From contig JAANBB010000109.1 in the NCBI GenBank assembly GCA_014621425.1, forward strand, positions 39,406 to 103,405: a DNA stretch of 64,000 nt, written 5' to 3'. The translations under genes and the position numbers were made by a program. The notes under the pieces are model-generated. The model ran no database searches and was not told where the DNA came from. It worked only from the letters and a program-made list of their open reading frames with translations. Shown here one piece after another: positions 1-11,783 of the stretch. This DNA comes from Cylindrodendrum hubeiense (Eukaryota; Ascomycota; Sordariomycetes; Hypocreales; Nectriaceae). Position 1 is the first letter of the stretch. Every line of letters begins with the position of its first letter.

Positions 1-433
1 CTCCCAATGTTTGTTACTGGAGACCCTCGCCCAAAGACTGGAGCTAGTGGAATGGTTTCCACGGTGCGTGCGCTCACAACTCCCATCGCCCCTGCCCGCC
101 GTCACGTAACCAAACAACAACCCACCCAGCGAAAGTAACTGGTAGTTTGTTTAACCCACACTTACACTGGACTTTGCCTCACCTCGTTGCACCTCGGCTC
201 GCCTGCGTTGCTTCTCCTCGAAAGGCTCGATCGATTTGTGCTTGTACCTATCCACAGACTCCACCGCCGGAGCTACCTCCCTCACGACCTGACAGCTCGA
301 GCTGGTTCGACCTCCACCGTCGTCTCACCAGCCTACAATACCACAGCACTCGGTTCCGAAAGTTCTTCGGCAGCCACCTGGTCTTACGCCATAGGAACTT
401 GTACCTCTATCCGACGCGACACGCATTAGCAAC
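1..433. other. Upstream region of the hymA gene
   Basis: No gene is supported here. The stretch is rich in C and T and probably holds the promoter and 5' leader of the hymA/MO25 gene that starts at 434. Short overlapping reading frames show no recognisable protein. Confidence 0.5.
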
Positions 434-1783
434 ATGTCTTTCTTATTTGGGAGGGCCCGGACACGGACCGTCACCGACTTGCCCAAGCAGGCCCGCGAAC
501 ACATCTTGAAGCTGGAAGGTCCCAATGGCGCTTCCAAGGTTGTCACCCCAGGACACCGTGATCCAGTGCGTAAGACTAACTGATCGTCTCAGGCAGAGGA
601 GCTGGCTCGAGTCCTGAGCCAGATGAAGGTCATTCTCCAAGGGACCCACGGTACGACAATTCTCCCCCATCCCCTCCTATACCGCCTCTAGCCATCCCCA
701 TCTCTCTCCGCCTCTACTCGACCCCTTTTGCCTCGGCTTCCTCAGGAGATAATTACTAACACATCCCAAGAGGCCGATAGTTCCCCCGAGCAAATCTACC
801 AGCTCGTCACCGGCCTAATCGACGAAGACCTCCTCCACCTCCTGGCCGTAAACCTCTTCCGCCTACCCTTCGAGTCCCGCAAAGACACCCAGGTCATCTT
901 CTCCTACGTCTTCCGCTTCCGGCCCGCCACCGCTGCCCCCAAAAGCGACCCCATTGCCCTATCATATGTTGTCTGCAACCGGCCGCAAGTCCTTGTCGAG
1001 CTGTGCCGTGGATATGACCACAAAGAAAGCGCCACTCCCGCTGGCTCCGTCCTCCGAGAATTACTCAAGAATGAAGCTGCCGCCGCTATCATTCTCTACG
1101 ACGACGGAGATGAACCCGGATCCAGTTCCAAGGGTCTCAATGCCATCGATCGCGATCGCCCTCAGAGTGGCCGGGGTGTCTTTTGGAGGTTCTTTGACTG
1201 GGTCGACAAGAGCTCCTTTGAAGTTGCTGCCGATGCCTTTACTACCTTTAGGGTAAGACACAGCCATATAACCAGTCGCTTAACGCCTCAGTGAGAACGC
1301 GAACTCACTACTTTCTAGGAACTCCTAACTCGACACAAGGAGTTAGTACCCAGGTATCTATCTGCCAACTTCGATCTCTTTTTCGACAAATACAACAACA
1401 TCTTAGTTCAGTCCAACAGCTACGTCACCAAGCGCCAATCTATCAAGCTTCTTGGTGAGATCCTTTTGGACCGGTCCAACTACAGCGTTATGACCGCCTA
1501 CGTCGATCGCGGCGAGCACCTCAAAATCTGCATGAACCTGCTCCGCGACGATAGAAAAATGGTCCAGTACGAAGGCTTCCACGTCTTCAAGGTCTTCGTT
1601 GCGAATCCCCATAAATCGATTGCCGTCCAGAAAATCCTCCTCATGAACCGCGAAAAGCTCCTCACCTTTCTCTCCCACTTCCTTGAAGACCGCACCGATG
1701 ATGAGCAGTTCATCGACGAAAGAGAATTTTTGATCAAGCAGATTCGCAACATGCCCGCAGTTCCCGTGCCACCTCAGCGATAA
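434..1783 (+). CDS. hymA: MO25/HymA-family scaffold protein
   Basis: MO25 proteins are helical-repeat scaffolds that activate Ste20/GCK-type kinases in polarity and septation (RAM/SIN-like) pathways. The Aspergillus homologue HymA is needed for conidiophore development. I join four exons: 434-538, 593-650, 771-1252 and 1319-1783. They close in frame to 369 residues, close to the roughly 340 of animal MO25. The start MSFLFGRARTRTV and the C-terminal blocks NSYVTKRQSIKLLGEILLD, FHVFKVFVANPHKS and EDRTDDEQFIDE are near-diagnostic of the family. Intron 2 appears to use an AAG acceptor at 770, a few bases after an ACTAAC branch site, because the CAG at 745 would bring a stop into frame. Intron 1 uses a weak GTTGTC donor. 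The gene converges with the SWIB-domain gene downstream. Family assignment is very secure; the first two splice sites are inferred. Confidence 0.93.
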
Positions 1784-2185
1784 CAGGCATGCGGCCAGGC
1801 CAATGCCTCTCATCACGTTTTTCAGGTCATTTCCTTCTCATGTCTCTACTTCGACCCGACCAAGATACATCATTCACATCGGCGTTGTCTTTTTTTCTCC
1901 ATTGATTGAGCGACAGCCTAGGCCCATGGATGGGGCGTCTTCAGAACTGGATCATCATGAACTTAAGTTTTTGGAACACAAAATCTCACAGGTACAGAAC
2001 GGACACATTCTGATGCGATGGGAAGCTCCCTGACCGTGCCAATGTTATGGCCCATGATATTATTGTACACCAGACGCGCTCCCAGCCAACGCCAATCGAG
2101 TCCTACACACTTGGGTCAAATTGACTCATAATCCTAACTCCTAAATGCCCCTGCCAACTTTGAACTCAAAGTCTTCCACCTCACA
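1784..2185. other. Convergent 3' region
   Basis: About 400 bases lie between the stop codons of hymA (plus strand) and the SWIB-domain gene (minus strand). I see only 3' untranslated sequence. Confidence 0.5.
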
Positions 2186-3859
2186 TCAGCGTTGCTTAGA
2201 GAGCAAGACATTGACGCTCTCCCGGGCGTTCTGTGTAGCCCACACGCTATCCTTGCCACCCCGACGCCATTCGTCACCAGAGGCATGCTCACCGCCACCC
2301 CTTGAGGCTTCTCCCATAATCACCTCAAGATCTCTCTTCTGCGAACTCAGCCAGTTCTTGACAAAGTTGGCGGGGTCTTCACTGAGCGATGTGAAGAAGG
2401 AGTGCTTGGCCTTGGAGACGGCGATGGCCTGGATGACTCGCGCGAGCTGATCGTCAAGAGTTGTCACATCCTTGAGCATGGCGGCATACTGTGGGTTGTT
2501 GATTAGGGGCAATAAGGAATCCCGGAAAGAGTCTTCCACCGAAACCTGGATATCGTAGATGGTCGGTTGAGGGTCTTTGTGGAATTCCTGGTCAATTCGG
2601 ATCGTGTAGGGAAGGCTGATAGGGGGCAGGGGACGAAGGTGCTGTGTGACATATTCGTTAAGCATGGGAATGTATCCAACATCTCCGCGTTTTACAACCT
2701 GGCTGAGAGTTAGTCCGGCCTAGAAACGGTGAACAAAATAAGACCAACCTTCTTCAGAAGCTCATCGCAGCGGAAGTTGCGCTTCTCCTCGTCTTCCTGG
2801 AGACCCAGGAGCTTGATGTATTCCCACAGTCCCATAACAGCTTCTTGCTGCGTTGCCTCAGTCATGTCGACCACTTCGGCAAGCTCTGGGCTTAATTGGT
2901 ACGTCTCGGGAGACTCCTGTCGGTGGAGGTTGATAGTGATGTTCGAGTTCTCATCTCCGTTGCGCTTGAACGTGAGCTCGTCGAAGTCAGCCGCGGCGGG
3001 TAGGTTCGCGTTAGGCTGGTTCCTGGTTGTAGCATCTGGTTTCTTCCACTCCACGGTCTGTTCGGCACCGTTTCGGAATCGCGAACGGTCAAAGTCGACG
3101 GTCAGGGCCTTGAAGAAGTGCGAGAACCGGTGCTTCTGTGGTGCTTGCGTCTTGGCCTTCTGGGCCGAAGGGCCTGCACCATCCTGCTCTGCCTTATCCC
3201 CAGCCTCCTTCTCTGCGTCCGGGGCATCCTTCTCATCCTCGTCATCGAGCAGGCGGCCTTCGATCTTGACGCGATACGAAGCTTCCATGCTAGGTGCGAA
3301 GTCAAAGGCGTCGACGTTAAGACCGCTGGTTTGCCAGATCTGATCCTCTACCGTGTTGCTGATCCAAACTCGAAGAGTCTTGTATCGCTAAAGTGCCTAT
3401 TGTCAGCGTGTTGCTATTCGAGGATGAAACAGACAACCAACCTTGGTTGTACGGCTCGCACTATCGACAATATCCAGGCGCTTGCGCGTCATGGTGGCAT
3501 CCAGTCGGCGCTCGACATCTTTCAAGTCTTTGTATCGCTGAGCGCCCTCCGTATCAACAATGCTGTCCTCGACGCCGTCGGGCATGTTCTTGTCGGTAGG
3601 TCTACGGCTACGTCTCTTGGCGAGCTCACTAGCATGCGCCTGAGCCTGTTGTTGCTGGGCAAGCTGGGCCTGAGTAAGGGGGACGGAAGGGTGAGGTCCT
3701 GAAGACATCATGGGTCCTGGATAGGCACCGGCGTTAGTAGATGGATCAGAGTAGGCAGTTTGGGGTCGTGGATTTACCGATTCCGCCTCGGCGCTGATTC
3801 GTCGCATGAGGCGACCGTTGAGGCACCTGTTGTGCATAGGAACGGTACTGCTGCTGCAT
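2186..3859 (-). CDS. SWI/SNF-type chromatin remodelling subunit with SWIB domain (SNF12/RSC6/SMARCD family)
   Basis: This is the SMARCD-type accessory subunit of SWI/SNF or RSC chromatin remodellers, which acts in the nucleus. Four exons read on the minus strand (3859-3778, 3716-3442, 3387-2749, 2698-2186) join in frame to 502 residues. The N-terminus is rich in Gln and Pro. A basic segment KRRSRRPTDKNMPDGVEDS follows, then a conserved central part with FSHFFKALTVDFDRSRF. The SWIB fold contains GLWEYIKLLGLQ and CDELLKK and runs into GDVGYIPMLNEYVTQHL. The C-terminus is mostly helical, with SFFTSLSEDPANFVKNWLSSQ. The intron after codon 28 has a TACTAAC branch site. A CACGTG element lies about 150 bases upstream of the start. 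I cannot tell from sequence alone whether it serves SWI/SNF, RSC or both. Confidence 0.9.
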
Positions 3860-4910
3860 TTTCGAAGTGGATTTTCGGTCGTTGAACAGGGATCAATTGC
3901 GGCCACCGTTGGGGTCAGTCGAACATAGGAAGTTTGATGAATAGGCGTGTCGCGTCGCATCGCATTGCACTGCGTCGCGGGAAAACGCTAATCCTCCAGG
4001 AGCAGGTCACGTGCACTTGGCTCAACCTCAGAACCTCTCACCCCGGCCGATAAGATAAGAAACAGTCAACCCAAGTTTCACTACCGCACCAGTCACTATG
4101 TGAGTTATTACAAAATGGATAAATCTTCTATTTACGAATACGGTACTAGAAAGGTAACTTCACCAATGTCAAGGTGGCAGGAAATACAACATATCCATTC
4201 CGTTATCAGTCTTCACAACTAAAACGAGGCATCAAGTCCGGCCGGGGGAATTCAATATTAATGTTGTCGACAGTCAGAACCCTGCTACACAAACCCACAG
4301 GGACTCCGCACTTCGACTGTGCGACTATATATGTAGGACATTGCCTGTTCGTAGATACTTAGGTTTAGTAGGAAGTTGTGGTTGAGGGTGACAGGCAGTC
4401 TACTATCCCGCCTCCTCCCCTGTCCTGTCCAGTCCAATACAAGACAACCTTCTCCCGCCTTCTAATCGCCGTCTTTTGCGTGGGCCAGGATCCTTTGATT
4501 TGATATTCAAGGTCTGGCAAACCCCATGGCTAATCTTAGTTTTGTCTCCCGAGACCGTATGCGGTCAGTATATGCCCACCTTCGCGTTGGGCTATCCGCT
4601 TTCCGTAGCAGAGGCCCAAGTCGACAGATGCACACCCTGGAGATGTCCACTCTGCTGCAATTTGTTGCACGTGTGGCATCTAGTCCCTTTGACTGCCATG
4701 CCCCCTCCAATGCTTGAAAATGCACCAAAAATGCGTCCACCACCCTTCACAAGAAATGAAACTCCACAGTAGTGCGCCTCGCTGCCAATGCCCATGACCG
4801 TACTGAATGCAATAGGTAAGAGGCAAAATGTTAAGGAGATCAGCCTCACGGCCTAAGCAGCCGCGTATCAGTCAAGTCTACCTATGCATTATTCATGTTT
4901 TGATGCCTCT
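3860..4910. other. Intergenic region upstream of the SWIB-domain gene
   Basis: About 1 kb lies between the start of the SWIB-domain gene and the 3' end of the PDK1-like kinase gene, both on the minus strand. I found no convincing gene. The right half is probably the kinase 3' untranslated region and the left half the promoter of the SWIB-domain gene. Confidence 0.45.
4008..4013. promoter_or_regulatory. CACGTG E-box upstream of the SWIB-domain gene
   Basis: A GGTCACGTGC sequence contains the palindrome CACGTG, about 150 bases before the start codon at 3859. Fungal bHLH factors such as Cbf1-like proteins bind this core. Function here is inferred from position only. Confidence 0.3.
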
Positions 4911-7317
4911 TCAAAACGCGGAGCCGAGTCCACTCCTCGACTGTCTCTTGCTGAAGCGATTCCTTTTCGGCGCCGGATCTTCGGCGCCCTGGTTTTTGCT
5001 CAGATGATTGCGACCTTGTCGGTCGCTGACACCGAAGCCATCGGGATAGTTAGCTCGGCCCCCGAGAGTACTGGCAGGGCTCGACACCGTAGATGACATG
5101 TCGGCGAACCCATTATCACCGGCGTAACTTGCAGGCATGCTCTGAGATATGGCTAGGTCTCTTGCTCGTTCTAAGCACTCAATCCATTCGGCTGCCGCGG
5201 ATGATCCACCTTCGAGAGGTGGTGATGAGGACTTAACTTCTTCAAAGGTGTAGTGTTGTCCACCCTATTCACAAAATATTAACAATCGTCACCAAGGAAA
5301 ACGGGAAGAAGCTTACCGTGTCTACACACCAAACAATTTGACCCTTTGCGTCTTTTTGGCTTCTCCACGAGCAGTCTTGAGCCATGAGCGATATCTCCTG
5401 CTTCGCTCGTTTCTCTTCTCCGCCCGCTGGTGCAAGCACAATACGGCCGCTGGAAGTTATCATCACCAGCCGCTGCCGCTTTTTGGTTGTGCTTCCGCCA
5501 AAGAATCGTGACAGCTTCTTATGTCCCTCATCTGAACCTTTCCCGTGGGGACTTGAGGGCAAGGGTGTTGATACAACCATCAGGTCACCCAATTTCAGGA
5601 TACGCTCATTGTTCCTCGTGAGGACTGGTGACCATTCAATGTCCAATTGGGTGGGAGGAGGCAGTTCAGTGATGATTCGTGCTGGGCGGCTGTTTCCATT
5701 GGCAGCGTTGGTCTGTGACTGAGGAGGGCCTCTCGAGTTTGAGGGTGCCATTGGCGTACTTGAGAAGCCATTGAGCTGGATGACATTTGGCTCCTGGGCA
5801 GGCGGAATATATGGGCGAAGTCTCGGCGCTTTAGATCTCCACAACCCCTTTCCAAATGGCTGGCCGTCAAAGAATTCGTGATTCTTGATGTGCTCTATGG
5901 TGAGTCGCCGGGCTGGGTCGAGGACGAGGCATCGGTCGACGAGATCCCGTGCTGCAGGAGGGAAGCCTGCGGGGAACTCGTACTCGAGATTGACAATCTT
6001 TTGGAAGGTCAGGTACTCGCTGCCGCCCTTGAATGGAGGCCGTCCAGCCAGGAGTTGGTAGATTATGCAACCAAACGCCCACAAATCACTAGCCTTGCAG
6101 GCATTCTTGTGTGTCAGGAGCTCAGGGCTCACGTACTCGGCGGTTCCCACGAAGGACGCGGCGCGATTATCATCTTCGCCGTCATGTCGCCCCGGGTCAG
6201 GCGCCCCACGATCAACAGAGTCTAGGTTCCTGGTGTCGCGGGGATCCTTCAGTAACTTGGCGGTTCCAAAATCTGTGATCTTGACATTCATCTGGTCGTC
6301 TAGCAGCACATTCTCCGGTTTCAAATCTCGATGGATTACACCTCTTGAATGCATGTAGTCGATGGCGTCGAGGATCTGGGCACCATAGAACCTTGTGCAT
6401 TCAATGTCGAAGGTACCCGTCTTCTTCAGCACACCTAGTAGTTCGCCGCCATTGCACAAATCGAGCACGTAGTACAGCGACGTCTCGTCCTGAAAGGTAT
6501 AGTATAGTCGAACGATGCCGGGGTGCTCTGTGAGACGGTTGAGGGTGTTCTTCTCGATGTTGACGTATTTTATCTTCTTCTCCTTGATGATGTGTCTCTT
6601 CTCGAGAACCTTGATGGCATATTCCTTGAGAGTCTGGCGGTCGGTAGCGAGATACACGCTGCTGTAGGAGCCTTCACCAAGCACGCGACCAAAGTTGAAG
6701 TCACGAACTCCCTTCTTGACCTGTCGAACAACAGTCCGACCTGTTGCGTCGACCTCCCGGCGAACACCTACTGCAGCACCACGGTCCTTCCATTCCTCAC
6801 TGCTTGCAGGTATTGGGGCCTCGCCGGCGTACGGGGGGTTCGATTGGGAGCCGCCCTGAGCGGAGGTGTAGCCACCGCCCATGCCTCTAGAGCTCCTTCG
6901 AGCGGGCAACGGGGCACCAGTCGGTGGAAGTGCTTGACGGCTCGAGTTGTAGGCCGGTTGGGGGTCTCTTTGACTAGAGCCGTCGGCGGGATAGGTTTGG
7001 CTGGGCTCGGGAATGTTGGGCAGGCCATAGATGGACAATCTTGAAAGGTCGGGCTGAGGGGATTGCTGAAAGGTGTCGCTAGCCCCAAGGTCTGGAGCGA
7101 GGACGGGCTGCCGGGTGGGCGGGGCGAATCGGGGGTCGTTGAGGATGGGTTCGATACTGGCATCGATGGGTTCGAGATGGATGGTGTGGGCGAGAGATTC
7201 TGTTGTATGATGAGAGGCGGAGGCAGAGGCGGAAACAGAGGTAGCCTCAGCAGCATCGTCGGGGTTGGCGATGCGCAGGCCGCCCAGGGCCTGAGAGAGG
7301 CTCAGGTCCCCGTTCAT
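4911..7317 (-). CDS. PDK1-type AGC kinase (PKH1/2, KSG1 family) with C-terminal PH-like domain
   Basis: This is a phosphoinositide-dependent kinase 1 homologue, the master kinase that phosphorylates the activation loops of AGC kinases such as Ypk, Pkc and Sch9. Exons 7317-5317 and 5264-4911 join in frame to 784 residues. An N-terminal Ser/Pro-rich region precedes the kinase domain. The domain shows the glycine loop GEGSYSSVYLA, the ATP lysine in AIKVLEK, HRDLKPENVLL, DFGTAK and the PDK1-typical T-loop SFVGTAEYVSPELL. A spacer rich in Pro and Ser follows, then a PH-like module with RILKLGDLMVVSTPL, CVDTGGQHYTFEEV and AAEWIECLERA. The intron sits inside the PH-like domain. I chose the start at 7317 because it has a good CACCATG context. 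The same frame stays open for another 159 codons up to an ATG at 7794, so a longer form cannot be excluded. Confidence 0.92.
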
Positions 7318-9230
7318 GGTGACAATGTGATGGAGGGACACTGTGGTTATCCTCAGGAGCAGTGTGTATAGAGGAGGAGAAGCGCTCGGGGAGAGGCGCT
7401 CGATGAGAGAGGCGTGGGTCGTGGACGTGGACGAGGGACGGTCGGCCACTGACGACGGCGAATCCGTAGACCATGGAGCATCACCGGTGGTGGTGCTGTC
7501 GGGGAAATTGGTTAGCAGCAACGCCTGCTGGGACGCGAGTGACAGTCCAACTGGGCCCGCGGGCTTCGGGGGCTGTACCTTTCTCTCTCTATAGGGACGG
7601 AGCCCGGGAACGCTGCTGTACGAGGGACGCCTCAGGCTGCCGGATCTCCAGCCAGGATGCTCTGTACGGAGTAAATGCTGGAGAATGCACAAATGTCGGT
7701 AGGGGAAAGGTACTCGGTTCGTCGAGTAATGGGTGTGTTGGTACTCCGGTGTGGCTGGCGGGAGCCTGGTGAGGTGAGGTACCTGGACGTCCAACCCTTG
7801 CCTGTCTGCCTACTATTACCTACGTACTGCGGCGTACCCAACTGTCCAGCCTGTCCAACTCGATGGGGTCAGCCAAGCGTCAGGCACCTTGCCAGGGTCC
7901 CAAAGTTCAGGCAGTGCGTGCTGCTGCTGCTGGGTGAGCCATCAGTAAGCCTGCTTGGGGTCCCCTGGTAGCTAATTCCAGCCTTCTTCGCCCGACGGCC
8001 ACGCCAGCAAAATCTCGTACTGCATCCAACAGCCAACCGTGAAGGTACCAGTGGCCACGGCCGGGTAGCGTCCATAGCGTGCTCAACGTATTCGTCTTAT
8101 TGTTAATTTCACAGAACAGATTACCACTACAGCATGCACCCATCTCCTGTTGGAAGTTGAGAGGACGCGCGACCAAGCTGCGGCTGGGCCGACGCGTTGC
8201 ACTCCTGTCGCCTGTAACAGGCTATTAATGGTTCCTCGTTTAGGCGGCCGGTGGCACTGCTGGCACTGCTGGGCCACAGCTTAGTTGGCAGCTGCCTCCA
8301 CTGAGGCGTCGCAGGCCCCAGACAACCTTTCCTGGAACTGGGAAGCCCGCGTCGCTGTGTCAAGCCAGGGCCGCCACACCTCTGCTGCATCCAGAGTGAG
8401 GTCAGAGGCAGTGAGGTCAGAGGCGAGAGATTACGAATGTCCTCCAGCCATTTTCTTCGTCAACCCCGTCAATTCCGTCCCAGCTTAATTACTATGTATT
8501 TCTATGTACATTCGTTCGCACCGGGATTCCTATTGTGGCACCCCGTCGTGTCCAGAAACTTCCACTCAAAACGCCCGCGTTAATGGCTTCCAGCCAGCAC
8601 CTAGCGCGCTAACAAATCGCGTCCAACCACCCACTCGCCCACCGAGAATTACGTGCCTTTCCAGAGCACCGTTTGTTACGGAATGAGAGCCTTCCGGCCT
8701 CGTACCCAGCGACTCCCACCTGGGGGAGATGAGCTGATGGGTCCTTCCCGTGGATCCTGGCTCAGGGCTGGAGCAAATCATACCACCTCCATCCGGGGCG
8801 TACTCCATAATCAGACACTTCAACGAATCCGCTTAGGGCAGCTCCAGAGCGCGATCTCCAGCCCTGCCGCGACGGCCCAGCGAGTCGCGCTGAACCAGAA
8901 GCCGGATTCGTTTGGTGTCCAGTGGACCAGCCTACGGCGCGTGGGTGATTCCCGACCGGTACCTCCTTGGCTTAATTACCTAGGTACCCATCTCCTGCCC
9001 AGTTGTCCACAGTAGCACTTACCCTGTACCTTTGCCTCCATCCGTGATCGCTGCTTCCCATGCACATGTTCTCTGTGAGTAGATACATTGAGGCGCATAT
9101 GAAGGTGCGTAGGGTGCGTGGGGATGAAAGGCAACTGTGATACAGGAAGGCTCAAAGGTTCTCGCCGATATGTGCTCCAATTTGTGAGGTTTGTTGGTTC
9201 CCTAGTGAAGTCTTGTACCAACCTTGCAAG
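7318..9230. other. Divergent intergenic region between the kinase gene and the gene at 9231
   Basis: About 1.9 kb separate two divergently transcribed genes. The left part is the 5' leader and promoter of the kinase gene. A TACCTAGGTA palindrome occurs at 8977-8986, about 240 bases before the next start. Other reading frames here are short and do not look like proteins. Confidence 0.45.
8977..8986. repeat. TACCTAGGTA palindrome
   Basis: This is a perfect 10-base palindrome in intergenic DNA. It is one member of a set of similar GTAGGTACCTAC-like motifs that recur between genes in this window (for example 18236-18251, 49850-49859 and 54206-54225). Confidence 0.5.
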
Positions 9231-10434
9231 ATGCTCCGAGTTAAACCGTCAACCATCTCCTTAACTCACGTTGAGCTGAAGGACTTTGAACGCCGACTAA
9301 GGTACAAACATCATATGGAAGGGAAAGGCACATCGGCATCATCATACAGGAGAGCATGCTCATCACACAGCCATACACAAGCAGACTCATTTAACCTCGA
9401 GCAAACAGCCGACGACGAGGACGAGTTGTCTGCTGCCGAGCGCGATGATGGGGATCTTCATCTATCCTCGGAATCTGCACCTAGTCACGAAGATCTTGAT
9501 CTCACCAGGACGCAGGACGCAGGATCAACGGCAGCCTTTGGTGTAAATCTATCGCCGTTGGGTTCTATGCGGCGTAGCGTCTCGATCCACCATCGAACCA
9601 TCCCAGGTGAGTTGGATAAGACGGACCTTTTTGATGACGCACTAACAAATCACCAGGAGAACACGGTGGCATAGCGGTAGAGGCAGCGGCCCAAAGTGAT
9701 ACTCCACAGGGGCTCCGAGGCGGCTCAGAGGGCAGCCTGAATGAACCGCCTGTGTTCGAGCTACCATTGAGGGGGGCAATTCCGTCTCCATTTTCGCCAG
9801 CACCGAGGGCGACACATGTGAGTCTTGGCCTATATCGCGGGTTCCAGGCTCACCGTGTGACAACAATGGTGTCCAGGTCGAAACGGAACAACCAAATGAT
9901 CAACTGCAATCGGGAAGAGATGACTTTCTGGCACATGGCGATGACCTGCCATCCTACGATGGCGGAACGGGCTCTGGGGGCCCAGTAGTCGGCGACGGCC
10001 GGCAAATCCAACCACGGATTGAGCATACGATGCCAGTAGCCCATTCTCCCAGCGCACATGCACGGAGATACACGAGACGGATTCTGACCCTAGACAGCCC
10101 TCGTACAACGCCGTTGCCACCATCTGCAGAAGGGATCGCGGGGGAGTTTAACACCACAGTCACCATGCCACGAAGGCTCCCTGTGTACAACGACATGTTT
10201 TCAACGGCTGAACAGCCACAGACACCACGGCACCTACCAGAGGCTCGTCACCAGAGCAGATTCGACGGGTCTTACACGGCGCCGGTTGGGCAACGGCTTG
10301 GGCAAACCGTGATGGAGACCACACCTGTCCCTGGACGTGGAGTGCAAGTAAGGCGTGGTGGCAGTCCATCAGGCCTGAGAAGGCCTGGGTTTCAGGGATT
10401 GTATGGCGGAACAGAGAATACGGAGGAAGAATGA
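9231..10434 (+). CDS. Uncharacterised low-complexity protein, three exons
   Basis: I do not recognise a named function. Three exons (9231-9606, 9657-9817, 9877-10434) join in frame to 364 residues. Both introns have GTGAGT donors and CAG acceptors, and the first has a CACTAAC branch site. I chose the ATG at 9231; a TTG lies just upstream. The N-terminus KPSTISLTHVELKDFERRL looks like a short ordered helix. The middle is acidic and Ser-rich (DDEDELSAAERDDGD). The C-terminal third contains RRLPVYNDMFSTAEQPQTP, followed by PRHLPEARHQSRFDGSYTAP, which reads like a conserved short motif in a disordered protein. There is no signal peptide, membrane segment or catalytic motif. Splicing and codon use support a real gene; the role is unknown. 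Confidence 0.65.
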
Positions 10435-11783
10435 CCCGTGCAAAGACGCAAAAGACGCAGAGGCAGAGACAGGGAGAGAGCGGGAAGGGAACTGGCTTAA
10501 TGAGAAGTCTCAATTGCGGATGACGAGGTGCCATCAAAGCACCTAGGGCTGCCGGTTGCAGATTTGCTGAGGCCTCATGTCAGCACGCAAATTCACCCGA
10601 CTGGTATGGCATCCTGTAATCACCTCGACGACCTAATTACGGTTGACTTTTTCTATGTACTAAATGGAGACCACCACATCATTCCGGCTCGAAATTCCTT
10701 TCCAGACGCCTGTCCCGGCTCGGGGAAAATGGCAACCCTTGCCAGGCGAGCCCTCACAGGGCACTGCGACACTCCCAATGAAATCAGTCGAGTCGTGTCT
10801 GACCTGAGTGGTGGGCTGTCGCGTTGATCTGGGCACAGCGCCGAACAAGCAGGTCAGCCCGCTGAACGTTGACCATCCAACCAGACAGCGACTCGGGACC
10901 TCCCTCCAGGGTTATCCTATTATGGGACTAGCCGGCCAGGGACCCTTAACAATTACGCAAACCAGAAGTGGGAAGTGCGTCGGGAGGTACGTACCGTGCT
11001 GTGCAGGGTGATTTAGTTCAGCGCTAGGCCGTTTTTAGGGCCGGCACGTTTGCAACAAGCGGCCGATAAGCTGATGCCGTGCAGACAGTGCGGGAGATAT
11101 TCGCACGCGCCCAGACGGCACGCTTTCGGCACGTCCCTCCCCATCTCATAGCGGCGCGCACGCCAAGCTGAGACTCGGCTATCGCGGGACAAGTACTGTG
11201 ACACGGAGTTCGCCGTCTGCGAGACCAACACACAGTGCCAAAGTCTTTTTACCCCAGGTTGCCCGTGGGCGCCCATGCAGCCTCACTCCGATCTCCTGCA
11301 GCTAGAGCCAAGAGCCACTCGTGCCCCTTCCTCTCACACTCGCTCCTTCCTTTCTTCCTCTTCTCTCTCTTGCAACCCAGTTTCTCCTTCCTACATCCCA
11401 CTCAGCCAGACATACATAACACTCTGGGCACCTCACACATCGTCGTTGTCCTAGGTCGATTTTCTCTCCGACCTTTACCATCAACCACCCATCAAGCCTC
11501 ATCCGTCGCTTCTACCCTCCACACTCTCGTCTACCTCGTCCTCGCCAGGCGCTCGACACCCTTCGTCAATTGTCCACCTGCCATCCTTCCTCGACAGACT
11601 CCCTCTTGGCGACTTCCCCAGCGCCGACTACTATTTTCGCCCTCACACCCACACTTACACGCGACTCGTGGACCCTGACGACAACCTCACCAACGTTCCC
11701 GGAATTCTATTGATGGTTTGTGACCGCGTTGACTACTAACCACTCATCATTTCCAGTTCATCCACTTTCCAAACTCTTCCAAG
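10435..11783. other. Intergenic region and long pyrimidine-rich leader
   Basis: About 1.35 kb lie upstream of the gene at 11784. From about 11300 the plus strand becomes strongly C/T-rich, as in fungal promoters and 5' leaders near transcription starts. An open frame at 11235-11678 in this stretch is rich in Ser, Pro and Leu and looks like a product of that composition. A probable intron lies at 11716-11756. Confidence 0.45.
11716..11756 (+). other. Probable intron in the leader, directly after an in-frame ATG
   Basis: GTTTGTGACC at the left, an ACTACTAAC branch site and TTTCCAG at the right form a canonical 41-base fungal intron. It directly follows an ATG at 11713-11715. After splicing this ATG reads in frame (MFIHFPNSSK) into the main protein at 11784, so it could be either untranslated or a micro-exon start. 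Confidence 0.55.

Noticed and set aside
5384..7044. Plus-strand open frames opposite the PDK1-like kinase (for example 6523-7044)
   Set aside because: They are reverse-frame shadows of a well-conserved kinase gene and carry no motifs.
11235..11678. 147-codon open frame upstream of the gene at 11784
   Set aside because: It is made of Ser, Pro, Leu and His in a C/T-rich leader, which opens frames by composition. It shows no domain and overlaps the likely 5' leader.
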